This document shows positions 14,570-21,682 of a DNA stretch of 26,437 nt, in pieces; position 1 is the first letter of the stretch; each line of letters begins with the position of its first letter. The notes under the pieces are model-generated. The model made no database searches. It had not been told where the DNA came from and worked only from the letters and a program-made list of their open reading frames with translations. Where the stretch lies: contig JAFWVZ010000051.1 in the NCBI GenBank assembly GCA_017523605.1, positions 1 through 26,437 of the forward strand. Direction: 5' to 3'. This DNA comes from Bacillota bacterium (lineage in GTDB: Bacteria; Bacillota; Clostridia; Peptostreptococcales; Anaerovoracaceae). Position numbers and translations under genes: made by a program.

Positions 14570-16588
14570 ATGAGGATAGGAATAGGCATAGATACCGGCG
14601 GCACCTGCACGGACGCTGTCGCAATGGATCTGGACAGCAGAAAGGTACTTGCCAAGGGCAAGACCGAGACCACCAGAGAAGATCTTTCAATAGGAATAGC
14701 CAAGGCGCTGGACATGCTGCCCTTAGAACTTGTGCAGCAGGCGGAACAGGTCGCCCTCTCCACCACCCTTGCGACCAACGCCTGCATAGAAGGCAAAGGC
14801 TGCAGGGCTAAACTTGTCATATTCGGAATACACGACGAATACCTGCGCCGCATGCACGCTCCGGAGAACTACAACCTTAAGCCGGAATACGTGCTCTGCG
14901 TGGACACCAACAGCAGCGCGGACGGTCTTATGATAGATGAACCGGACTGGGACGAGCTGTTCAAAGAGCACGGAAAATGGCTCACAGACAGCGATGCACT
15001 GTGCGCCGTGGAACTCTGGTCCGACGACATAGGCGCTCCCTGCGAAAAAAAGTTCAAGGTACTTGCCGAAGAAAAGACCGGCAGACGCTGCATAACGGCA
15101 AACGAGCTTACGGAAGGCATAAACATATTCGCAAGAGGCGCCACCGCCCTTCTGAATGCCAGACTTCTGCCCGTTGTAAGCGAGTTCCTTGCAGCCGCGG
15201 AAAAGGCTTTCCGCGAAAGAGGCTGCAAAGCTGACATACGCATAGTACGCAGCGACGGATGCATAATGTCGGATGAATACTCCCTTATCCGTCCGGTGGA
15301 CACCGTGCTTTCAGGACCCGCGGCCAGCGTTCTTGCAGGCAAAGCCATGACCGACAGCGAGAACTACATAATAGTCGACATGGGCGGAACGTCCACCGAC
15401 ATATCAGTAGTAAGCAGCGGCAAGCCCGTAAGGGACAAGAACGGCATACGCATAGGCGGCTGGCAGACCTCCGTGCGCGGCATTAAAGTTGCGCCCTTCA
15501 ACCTCGGCGGCGACAGCGCAATACGGCTTAAGAGAAACGGAAAGCCCGCCCTGTTCCCAAGACGCGTAAGACCCATGTGCGCGGCGGCTTCGGACTGGCC
15601 GGAGATACTGCCGGAGCTGGAGCGCATAGTAAATAAAAAACACACCAACATCTTCCCCCTGCACGAGTTCTTCTACCTTGCGCAGGATCCGGAAGACATC
15701 AGTCTTTTCAACGAAGAAGAAAGAAAACTGATAGAATACGTGCGCAGCGGCCCCAAGAGCATGGAGAGCCTTGATACCGCGCGCATAGACATATACGCGC
15801 TCAACACGGAAAGACTGGAATCCGAGGGCATAATAATGCGATGCGGCCTTACGCCTACGGACTTCATGCACATAAAAGGCGATTTCTTAAGGTACGACAC
15901 CAGAGCGTCCGTGCTTGCCGCAAGGTTCATGCTCATAAACATGGGCAAGGAAGATACGGAAGAAAACGTCCGCAAGCTTGCGGACGAAGCCTACGAACTG
16001 GTGCAGTTCAGGATGTATCAGGACATAATAGACCTGTCCCTGCAGCAGATGTATCCCCAGGAATTTAAGGACGGACCGGACGGACAGATGTCGCTGATCA
16101 TAAGCGAAGCCTGGAAGAACAGGAACGCCGCGTCCGCGGGGATACTCGGAGAAAAGTTCTTCAGCGGATACACCCTCATAGGCATAGGCGCGCCCACTCA
16201 CCTGTTCCTGCCGGAGGCTGCAAAGGCTCTGGGCGCGGACTATCTGCTGGCGGAGAATGCCGAAGTGGCGAACGCCATAGGCGCGCTCTACGCCAGGGTC
16301 GGTTCCACGGCAAGGGTCAACATTACAGAGCGCTATTCTCCGGAGGTGGGAGGATTCTTCTACATCGTCCACGATCCGGAAGGAAGCTACCGCATAGAGG
16401 AAAAAGGCGAAGCCTTAAGGCGCGCAAGAAAAGCCGCAGAGAAAGCGGCCGAAAAAGAAGCCCGCGCTCGGGGAGCAACGGGCAATATAGTTACTGATTC
16501 TCACATAGAACAGATGGACACCTTCGACAAGTGGGGCGTTCGCGCCGTCCTTGCAAGGGTAGCAGTAGCGGAGGCTCACGCCCTGTAG
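14570..16588 (+). CDS. Hydantoinase/oxoprolinase A-type protein (ATP-dependent)
   Basis: This family uses ATP to open hydantoin, 5-oxoproline or similar rings, or to carboxylate ketones. The 672-residue protein has the N-terminal ATP-fold motif GIGIDTGGTCTDAV, the ALSTTLATNACIEGKG segment, a second phosphate-binding motif VDMGGTSTDISVV at 269-281, and PVDTVLSGPAASVLAGK. The length matches HyuA (about 650-700). No B subunit follows: the next gene is convergent, so this is a stand-alone A-type protein, as found in many anaerobes, and its substrate is unknown. ATG 14570 has CGGAG eight bases upstream and a near-consensus promoter. The stop is only 3 bp from the convergent YcxB-like stop. The C-terminal 60 residues include a highly Ala/Lys/Arg-rich helix (AEKAAEKEARARG). 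Confidence 0.85.
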   Translation: MRIGIGIDTGGTCTDAVAMDLDSRKVLAKGKTETTREDLSIGIAKALDMLPLELVQQAEQVALSTTLATNACIEGKGCRAKLVIFGIHDEYLRRMHAPENYNLKPEYVLCVDTNSSADGLMIDEPDWDELFKEHGKWLTDSDALCAVELWSDDIGAPCEKKFKVLAEEKTGRRCITANELTEGINIFARGATALLNARLLPVVSEFLAAAEKAFRERGCKADIRIVRSDGCIMSDEYSLIRPVDTVLSGPAASVLAGKAMTDSENYIIVDMGGTSTDISVVSSGKPVRDKNGIRIGGWQTSVRGIKVAPFNLGGDSAIRLKRNGKPALFPRRVRPMCAAASDWPEILPELERIVNKKHTNIFPLHEFFYLAQDPEDISLFNEEERKLIEYVRSGPKSMESLDTARIDIYALNTERLESEGIIMRCGLTPTDFMHIKGDFLRYDTRASVLAARFMLINMGKEDTEENVRKLADEAYELVQFRMYQDIIDLSLQQMYPQEFKDGPDGQMSLIISEAWKNRNAASAGILGEKFFSGYTLIGIGAPTHLFLPEAAKALGADYLLAENAEVANAIGALYARVGSTARVNITERYSPEVGGFFYIVHDPEGSYRIEEKGEALRRARKAAEKAAEKEARARGATGNIVTDSHIEQMDTFDKWGVRAVLARVAVAEAHAL

Positions 16589-16591
16589 GAA

Positions 16592-17092
16592 CTACTTAAC
16601 GGCAACGCCGTTCTCCCGGAGGTAAGCCTTAAGAGCGGTGGCGCCGCCCTCCAGATAGCAGTCGTTCTTGAACATGGCGTTGTAGTTGCCCATGGTAAAG
16701 ATGACTAAAGCTCCGGGGATCTCCTTGCAGCCCGCGATGCGGTCCAACGGAACGGATATGAAGTGCTTACCTGCCCTGTAGATCTCCAGAGTCTCGCCGA
16801 GCTCGTAGTGCAGGACCGGGTTGGATTCTCCGGTATCCTCCAGTATCCTTGCGGCATCGTATTTTGCCCCTACAGCGTACTGGATGAACTTAAACAAGAA
16901 TATCACGAAGAATATCGCAGCGAATACCAGGAACCTGGTAAGTCCGGACGAAAGATAAAGTCCGAAGCATACTGCGCAGAACACCAGCGACGCCAAGTGA
17001 GTCACCAGCACTTTGGTAAAGAACATGTAGTAAGCGCGGAACACCGCCTTGGTGTCGTCCGGGGAATATCTGTACTCGTTAATGAACTTCAT
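16592..17092 (-). CDS. YcxB-like membrane protein
   Basis: This 166-residue protein has two adjacent membrane helices (about 24-49 and 51-74) followed by a cytoplasmic beta-rich domain (HYELGETLEIYRAGKHFISVPLDRI...LVIFTMGNYNAMF) with the shape of the YcxB-like C-terminal domain (a PH-like fold). The function is unknown for the family. ATG 17092 follows AGAGGT. It is the last gene of the minus-strand MraY-like/EndoU run, 81 bp after the DUF4085-like gene, and converges on the hydantoinase-like gene with only 3 bp between stops. A plus-strand terminator lies upstream of its start, so the plus-strand transcript probably crosses this gene as antisense RNA. Confidence 0.72.
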   Translation of the reverse strand: MKFINEYRYSPDDTKAVFRAYYMFFTKVLVTHLASLVFCAVCFGLYLSSGLTRFLVFAAIFFVIFLFKFIQYAVGAKYDAARILEDTGESNPVLHYELGETLEIYRAGKHFISVPLDRIAGCKEIPGALVIFTMGNYNAMFKNDCYLEGGATALKAYLRENGVAVK

Positions 17093-17126
17093 ATCGTACC
17101 TCTGTTTCTGAACATGTATCGGTCAT

Positions 17127-17158
17127 CTGCCCGGAAGCCTTATCCGGGCAGTTTTTTT
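17127..17158 (+). terminator. Intrinsic terminator, plus strand
   Basis: CTGCCCGG (17127-17134) pairs with CCGGGCAG (17144-17151), followed by seven T's on the plus strand only. On the minus strand the hairpin is preceded by A's and followed by ATGACC, so it would not stop the minus operon. The only visible plus-strand gene it can serve is the hydantoinase-like gene, ending 540 bases upstream. Confidence 0.75.
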
Positions 17159-17173
17159 GCAGGATGTGTTCCG

Positions 17174-18211
17174 TTATTTCTCCGGAAACGCCGCATTATT
17201 CACTATCTCTATGTCCGCGGCCTTTACCGTAAGGTACTTAAGACCGGAGGGCATCCAGAGCAGCATGTGCGTCTCAAACGCGTTCTTAACATTGTAGATC
17301 TCCGAGATCAGGAATGTGCAGTTGGAATGCACACAGCAGTCGTGATGGTGATCGTGATCGCAGCAGTCATCATCGCAGCAGTCGTCGTGGTGGTCGTGAT
17401 CGCAGCAGTCATCGTCGCAGCAATCATCGTGGTCGTGGCTGTGCGTACGGATATTTATGCCCTTGTCGCGCTCGGTTATCTCCGCGCCTTTAAACACTAT
17501 CTTCCTGAACGGGCTGTCGCCCTCTTCTTCCATGCCTTCTATGCAGAAGATAAGCTCAAGGTTCCTGCCCTTCTTCCTGATGGAAAGCAGATCGCAGTCG
17601 TGAAGGTCGAACCCCTCTATGATGTCCTGCGGAACGTTCTGCTTAAGCAGCGCCCTCTCCGCGTTGCGTCCTATTCTGGAGAACTCCCTGCGGGCAATGC
17701 GTTCTTCTTCCTTAAGAGCCGTAAAAACGCTCTCCGGCACCAGTTCCAGGGCCAGGAGCCTCTTATCCACGGAGTCCAGAAGTTCGCTGCCGGTGCCGTA
17801 CTTAAGCTCCGCTTTGCGGTCCTCGTACACATCGCGGAACATTCCGCGGAAATCCTCCTCGGAGAACGGTTCCCTTGCTTCGAACTCCTCCGTCTGAGCC
17901 TGCTGCTCTTCCAGTATGAAGTTCTTTACTTCTTCCATGGATGCGGGCGTTCTGGGCTTTCCGGTCTTTAGATCCGTTACCACCCAGTCCTCGGCGCAAA
18001 AGCCCCTGTCGTTTAGTATGTCCAGCAGGTAGCCAAGATCCGGCGCTGTATTGTAGGCCTTCTTCTCCGCCGCCATCTCCCTTTTAAGAGTCTTTTCGTA
18101 GAGCGCGTCAATGTCCTTTTTCGTGTACTTTTTATCCGGTACCTTGCGAAGTCCTGCCGTAAGCTCGGTCTTCTGCATCAGTTCGTACCATTCTTTTGTG
18201 TAATATCTCAT
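17174..18211 (-). CDS. DUF4085-like protein with Cys/His/Asp-rich insert
   Basis: The N terminus MRYYTKEWYELMQKT and the C-terminal FDLHDCDLLSIRKKGRNLEL resemble DUF4085 proteins of Bacillota, whose function is unknown. Residues 20-200 are helical and highly charged. At residues 257-298 lies an unusual segment with 11 Cys, 11 His and many Asp, built mainly from two copies of a 14-residue unit HDDCCDDDCCDHDH; relatives I know of do not carry it. The paired cysteines and histidines would be well suited to bind transition metals such as zinc, nickel or copper. The beta-strand region resumes after it (CTFLISEIYNVKNAFETHM). ATG 18211 has GGAGGAAACG upstream. It follows the small unknown gene by 39 bp in the EndoU operon. 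No signal peptide is visible. Confidence 0.72.
   Translation of the reverse strand: MRYYTKEWYELMQKTELTAGLRKVPDKKYTKKDIDALYEKTLKREMAAEKKAYNTAPDLGYLLDILNDRGFCAEDWVVTDLKTGKPRTPASMEEVKNFILEEQQAQTEEFEAREPFSEEDFRGMFRDVYEDRKAELKYGTGSELLDSVDKRLLALELVPESVFTALKEEERIARREFSRIGRNAERALLKQNVPQDIIEGFDLHDCDLLSIRKKGRNLELIFCIEGMEEEGDSPFRKIVFKGAEITERDKGINIRTHSHDHDDCCDDDCCDHDHHDDCCDDDCCDHDHHHDCCVHSNCTFLISEIYNVKNAFETHMLLWMPSGLKYLTVKAADIEIVNNAAFPEK
17318..17443 (-). repeat. Tandem 42-bp repeat encoding Cys/His/Asp-rich segment
   Basis: Two tandem 42-bp units (17390-17431 and 17348-17389) are followed by a partial copy (HHDCC). They differ at 4 of 42 positions, and all four are silent GAT/GAC swaps in Asp codons, so the amino-acid sequence is kept while DNA drifts. 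That suggests selection on the peptide after a duplication. Confidence 0.85.
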
Positions 18212-18250
18212 CGTTTCCTCCGGTAGTCTTATCCGTATGACGAGCCCGTA

Positions 18251-18682
18251 TTACTCGTCGTTGCCCACTATGAACAGCAGCGCTACGTCCTTATAAACTG
18301 CTATGAACAGGTCTTCCGTAAAGTAGAACGGTCCGTTTCCCCTGCCGAAGCCGCTGTAGCCGTCCAGAACGTCCCCGTCCGCCTCCACGAGCAGCAGCTG
18401 CGAGGGCTTGCCTATCACGAATCCCAGTCTTCTGTTCAGATTCCAGGTGTGTTCCCTGCTCCATCCGAACTTAGCCAGATGGTCCGACAGAGTGTCCTCC
18501 GACGGAACTATCTCGAAGTTTTCCCGCGAAGTCCCCAGCTCGTCCGCCAGAGCCTCTTTTAATGCGTCCTTGTTGAGCAGCCTTGCCGTCATGGAAGACG
18601 GTCCGTAAAAAGCATTGTCGGAGATCGCTTCGGTTATTCCTCTTGCGAATCCGCTTATGTACGCGCTTCTGGTCTTAGTCAT
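18251..18682 (-). CDS. Hypothetical protein downstream of EndoU, possible partner/immunity
   Basis: I do not recognise this 143-residue soluble protein (MTKTRSAYISGFARGITEAI...). It appears mixed alpha/beta, ends with FIAVYKDVALLFIVGNDE and has no signal peptide, so it is cytoplasmic. The frame opens at a GTG at 18691 right behind the EndoU stop, but the AGGTGG there forms a ribosome binding site for the ATG at 18682, which was therefore chosen. The gene starts 9 bp after the EndoU nuclease gene. That tight linkage is typical of toxin-immunity pairs, but no immunity-family motif can be named, and a simple operon partner is equally possible. Confidence 0.7.
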   Translation of the reverse strand: MTKTRSAYISGFARGITEAISDNAFYGPSSMTARLLNKDALKEALADELGTSRENFEIVPSEDTLSDHLAKFGWSREHTWNLNRRLGFVIGKPSQLLLVEADGDVLDGYSGFGRGNGPFYFTEDLFIAVYKDVALLFIVGNDE

Positions 18683-18691
18683 CCGTGCCAC

Positions 18692-19387
18692 CTATTTTTT
18701 GGAATATATCGGATACGCAGTTACCACACGGTTCTTGCTGTCCAGATACATGTTTATCTCTATTCCGTTGTAATAGCCTATGTAAGTGTCGCCCTTGTGT
18801 CTGTTGTTCTTAAGGGCATCGTTTCTTGCCGCAACGATACAATCCACCACGTCCTGCGGGCTCCAGTCGTCCGGGTAGAAGGTGCTGTAGTGTTCCTTCT
18901 CGCGGCCGTTCACCTCCACATATGCGGTGTAGCAGCCGTTCTTGTCAGTCTTCGAACGGGTCTCCTCCAGTATCTTTCCCGGGGAGTCTTTTATCATGTC
19001 GTAGTGATACCCGGATCCCTTGCCGCTGGAATTAACGGTGCCCAGGAATATGTGCTCTATGGCGGACTTGTTGAAAACATCCGTATTCTTTAGCTTTTTA
19101 AGATCCGCTTCGGTGTAGTAGACAGGGCCGGAAGGTTCCGGGTCCGTCTGCGGGACAGGTGTCGGAACAGGATCGGTCTTAGAAGGCTCCGGCACAGTAT
19201 TGTTGCCGGGAGTAGGCTCCGGGACGTCGGCTGCATTGTTAGTGCTGGAACCGTTGTACGGTACCAGGTCCGGTGCGTTGTCCAGAAGCGACTTTACGTA
19301 CAGCGCGGCAAAAACGACAGCCAGCACCAGAACCGCTGCTATCGCGATCTTTATTATCTTTTTGCCATTTAGTCCTTTGCCGCTCAT
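18692..19387 (-). CDS. Membrane-anchored EndoU-family nuclease
   Basis: The 231-residue protein has an N-terminal signal anchor (hydrophobic 14-31 after basic residues), a Pro/Thr/Ser-rich linker (about 40-90) and a C-terminal bacterial EndoU domain (about 105-230). EndoU enzymes are metal-independent or Mn-linked RNases with two His and a Lys; visible candidates are His112 (AIEHIF), His128 (SGYHYD) and Lys164. The hallmark STFYPDDWSPQDVVD and the ending GIEINMYLDSKNRVVTAYPIY match the family closely. The nuclease would face outside the cell, as in secreted toxins or extracellular RNases. ATG 19387 has AAGGGC upstream. It follows the MraY-like gene by 15 bp and is followed by the unknown small gene. 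No LXG or other delivery domain is present. Confidence 0.85.
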   Translation of the reverse strand: MSGKGLNGKKIIKIAIAAVLVLAVVFAALYVKSLLDNAPDLVPYNGSSTNNAADVPEPTPGNNTVPEPSKTDPVPTPVPQTDPEPSGPVYYTEADLKKLKNTDVFNKSAIEHIFLGTVNSSGKGSGYHYDMIKDSPGKILEETRSKTDKNGCYTAYVEVNGREKEHYSTFYPDDWSPQDVVDCIVAARNDALKNNRHKGDTYIGYYNGIEINMYLDSKNRVVTAYPIYSKK

Positions 19388-19402
19388 TGCGCCCTTTTAC
19401 CG

Positions 19403-20371
19403 TTAACCCTTAAAAAGAAGCAGTATGCATATGAAAGCGAACGACACTATTACCTGCATCAGGTTGAATCCGAACCTTACCTGCTGGTTGGAAGATCCCC
19501 TGTTCTTGCGGAAGTGGTCGTGTATGGGGGTGCGCAGGTTCGCCATGAACTTCTTTGCCTTGAACGTACGCAGTACCGCCAGCTTAACAAGTCCCATAAG
19601 GCCGTCTACCAGCAGCACTATGCAGCAAGGGATCGCGAACAGCGCGTTGCCCATGCGCAGGAACAGGAATCCAAGGAACAGACCGATAGGCCTGGAACCG
19701 GCGTCTCCCATCAGCACGGTGCTGGGCTCGCTGTTGAATAAAAGATACGCGAACAGCACGGAAGCCAGTATGGCGCAGGGAAGGATAAGCTTGCCCTGGG
19801 TGCCCAGAACGAAAGCCGACGCAACGGCTGCTATCATGGAGTTTATGACCAGTCCGGAGGACAGTCCGTCTATTCCGTCCGCGCAGTTGACTGCGTTTAT
19901 CATGAGCCACAGGAACGCCGCCGCAAGGATGACGTACAGCGGCTTTGCCACCGGGACATGCGAAGTTCCGAAGTCCAGCACGGAAGTCTCCGGCTCGAAG
20001 TACACCAGCGCAGCTCCCATAAGAAGGCAGATCACGAAGTCCACTATGCCCTTCTTAAGTTCGCTCCACGGAGTCTCCGAGCGGTCGTCCAGGTAGCCGG
20101 ACAGCATGGACAGCAGCACCAGCACCATGTAGACCACCACGCGCAGCGAAAAGCCGCTTACCGCCGCAGTAACTACCGCAAATACCGGCATCATGAGTAT
20201 GCCGGCGCCGCGTATCTTGCCGGCGGACAGTTCTCCGGCAACGGCAAAGGCCCTGCCGTGGTCCCTGGGCAGTTTGGGCCCTATAAGCTTTATAAGCAGT
20301 ATGGTAAGAACGAAGGCCGCTGCGCAGCCCGCGAACAGAATTATTACAGCGTTTGAAGACGCTTCTGACAT
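19403..20371 (-). CDS. MraY-like / glycosyltransferase family 4 phospho-sugar transferase
   Basis: This integral membrane protein (322 residues, about ten helices) belongs to the polyprenyl-phosphate phospho-sugar transferase superfamily that makes lipid-linked cell-wall precursors. It shows Asp95-Asp96 in SGYLDDRSE, the INAVNCADGIDGLSSG loop, LMGDAGSRPIGL and a HDHF(R) motif (TPIHDHFRKNRG) corresponding to the HHHFE of MraY. This last variation and the lack of dcw neighbours suggest a paralogue rather than the housekeeping MraY. The open frame begins at TTG 20398, but ATG 20371 has GGAGGT seven bases upstream and was chosen. A promoter lies close upstream. It heads the operon with the EndoU nuclease, 15 bp downstream. 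The nucleotide-sugar substrate is not evident. Confidence 0.87.
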   Translation of the reverse strand: MSEASSNAVIILFAGCAAAFVLTILLIKLIGPKLPRDHGRAFAVAGELSAGKIRGAGILMMPVFAVVTAAVSGFSLRVVVYMVLVLLSMLSGYLDDRSETPWSELKKGIVDFVICLLMGAALVYFEPETSVLDFGTSHVPVAKPLYVILAAAFLWLMINAVNCADGIDGLSSGLVINSMIAAVASAFVLGTQGKLILPCAILASVLFAYLLFNSEPSTVLMGDAGSRPIGLFLGFLFLRMGNALFAIPCCIVLLVDGLMGLVKLAVLRTFKAKKFMANLRTPIHDHFRKNRGSSNQQVRFGFNLMQVIVSFAFICILLLFKG

Positions 20372-20401
20372 ATGGAATACCTCCAGTTTATTGATCAATA
20401 T

Positions 20402-20430
20402 ATTATCTCACAGACCGGCCGCATCTTCAA
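20402..20430 (-). promoter_or_regulatory. Promoter of the MraY-like/EndoU operon
   Basis: On the minus strand TTGAAG (20430-20425) and GATAAT (20407-20402) are 17 bases apart, with a TGA giving an extended -10. Transcription would begin near 20395, just ahead of the GGAGGT of the MraY-like gene. A short TTGCA-N6-TGCAA inverted repeat (20436-20451) lies directly upstream and could be an operator. Confidence 0.6.
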
Positions 20431-20638
20431 GCGGCTTGCATATACTTGCAAATATTAGGAGGATTAGCTATTATGTTAATGGCATTATCGCGCAAAAGCG
20501 TATCTTAAAACCTTATTTTTTCAACATGTGTCCGTTAAATTAAAAATTTTTCGGTATTTTAAAAAAATCTGGTTTTTCGTATACACTTTTTGCTTTCTGA
20601 AACGACTATATCGTAAAACCTTTAGGAGGGCATCCTGC

Positions 20639-21085
20639 ATGTTGAAAAGAAAGATCTTCCCGGTGCTGTTGGCTATAATGCTCTTAACAACGTTTACAGC
20701 TTGCGGAAAAAGCTCTGACAGTACACCGGTGATCCCCGAAAAAGCGAATAAATTTGAGGTGGTTTACCTTGCGGTCTATAACAGAAACGCCGATGTTGAA
20801 CATCCAACGATAACAGACGAGTTGCAGGAGATCATCATAGAATGTGTTAAAGCTTCTTCCATGCATTTGGTTAAGGACCAGTCAAGACGGTCTCAGTCGC
20901 CGGGCATCGATCTGGACATTACATATGAGATCGAAGGTAAGTTTCAGCACAGATTGCTCTCCATAGGAAGTGATCCGGATGATATCTGTGTGGTTCAGGG
21001 AATAGATACTGATAATGATTCGTTTTACGTTTTAGACGATGGTTATTCTTTATTTAAGCAGCTCAGTGAACGGATCAGCAACTAA
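20639..21085 (+). CDS. Small lipoprotein, 148 residues
   Basis: The protein starts MLKRKIFPVLLAIMLLTTFT and has a lipobox ending in A21-C22, so it is exported and lipid-anchored. Residues 35-145 form a small alpha/beta domain that I do not recognise. Although the frame is open further upstream, the ATG at 20639 has AGGAGGG eight bases upstream and gives a textbook signal peptide. A second small exported protein gene begins 11 bp later. The region is AT-richer than neighbours, and isoleucine codons are mainly ATC rather than the locally preferred ATA. Both suggest a separate origin from the flanking genes. Confidence 0.75.
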   Translation: MLKRKIFPVLLAIMLLTTFTACGKSSDSTPVIPEKANKFEVVYLAVYNRNADVEHPTITDELQEIIIECVKASSMHLVKDQSRRSQSPGIDLDITYEIEGKFQHRLLSIGSDPDDICVVQGIDTDNDSFYVLDDGYSLFKQLSERISN

Positions 21086-21096
21086 GGAGCAACGGA

Positions 21097-21555
21097 ATGA
21101 AGCGAAAGACCATAGCCATCATTTTCATAATCATTCTTCTGGTGGGGGCGTGTGCCGCCCTGCGAATAGCTGTGCGCCCTTCCCTTAAGGGTTATCAGTC
21201 GGAATTCGACTTCTCACTGGAAGGACTTAAGGTTAAGGTCGAGAAATATTATCATGATAAAGCGTTCCGCGATCCCTGTGCAGTTTATGCTGTAAGGATA
21301 ACAGGGCTAAAGGAAAACACGGTCTTCGACCCTGCGATCATGGATGAAGGGCTTTCCGATACAGTCCGCGCTGTTGTTAGTCACGCCAATACCGCAGCAG
21401 CTAACGAAGGAAAAGAGACTGTGATCGACATAGCTGATGAGAATGTGTGCAGGAGCACTGTACTTAAAAGCAGTATCGAAAACAGCCGAGAAAAACTGAA
21501 CATCGTGTACGATCCTTCGGAGGAACTGTACTACGTTATCTGGCAGAGTTGGTAG
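21097..21555 (+). CDS. Small exported or membrane-anchored protein, 152 residues
   Basis: The N terminus MKRKTIAIIFIIILLVGAC is a hydrophobic anchor with a possible weak lipobox (VGAC, Cys19). The remaining 130 residues form an unrecognised domain, with EFDFSLEGLKVKVEKYYHDK near the start and LNIVYDPSEELYYVIWQSW at the end. ATG 21097 follows AAGGAGC. It lies 11 bp after the lipoprotein gene and before a bidirectional terminator, so the two form a two-gene unit of unknown function. The two proteins have similar size and architecture but no clear sequence identity by eye. Confidence 0.7.
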   Translation: MKRKTIAIIFIIILLVGACAALRIAVRPSLKGYQSEFDFSLEGLKVKVEKYYHDKAFRDPCAVYAVRITGLKENTVFDPAIMDEGLSDTVRAVVSHANTAAANEGKETVIDIADENVCRSTVLKSSIENSREKLNIVYDPSEELYYVIWQSW

Positions 21556-21614
21556 ATCTAAGAGTTTAGAACCCGTAAACCGATAGCCAGCCTGCAGGGC
21601 CGGGCGTCCAAAAC

Positions 21615-21650
21615 AAAAAACACAGGAATCGACCCTCCTGTGTTCTTTTT
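21615..21650. terminator. Bidirectional intrinsic terminator
   Basis: AACACAGGA (21619-21627) pairs with TCCTGTGTT (21636-21644) as a perfect 9-bp stem. The plus strand continues with CTTTTT and the minus strand with TTTTTTGTTTT. It lies between the plus-strand lipoprotein pair and the convergent hydratase gene. Confidence 0.85.
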
Positions 21651-21682
21651 ATGCTTTATTGCTTAATGCCTTGGTCTGCTTA

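Noticed and set aside
17348..17431. Tandem repeats as a CRISPR array or VNTR-type non-coding element
   Set aside because: The 42-bp units abut with no spacers and keep the reading frame with only silent changes, so they are a coding repeat.
16763..17971. Plus-strand open frame of 402 codons over the DUF4085-like gene
   Set aside because: Its long Val/Ile/Ala run is the antisense of the Cys/His/Asp repeat, and it spans two minus-strand genes and a terminator.
20372..20398. TTG start of the MraY-like protein at 20398
   Set aside because: ATG 20371 has GGAGGT at ideal spacing, and the inferred transcript would start at about 20395.
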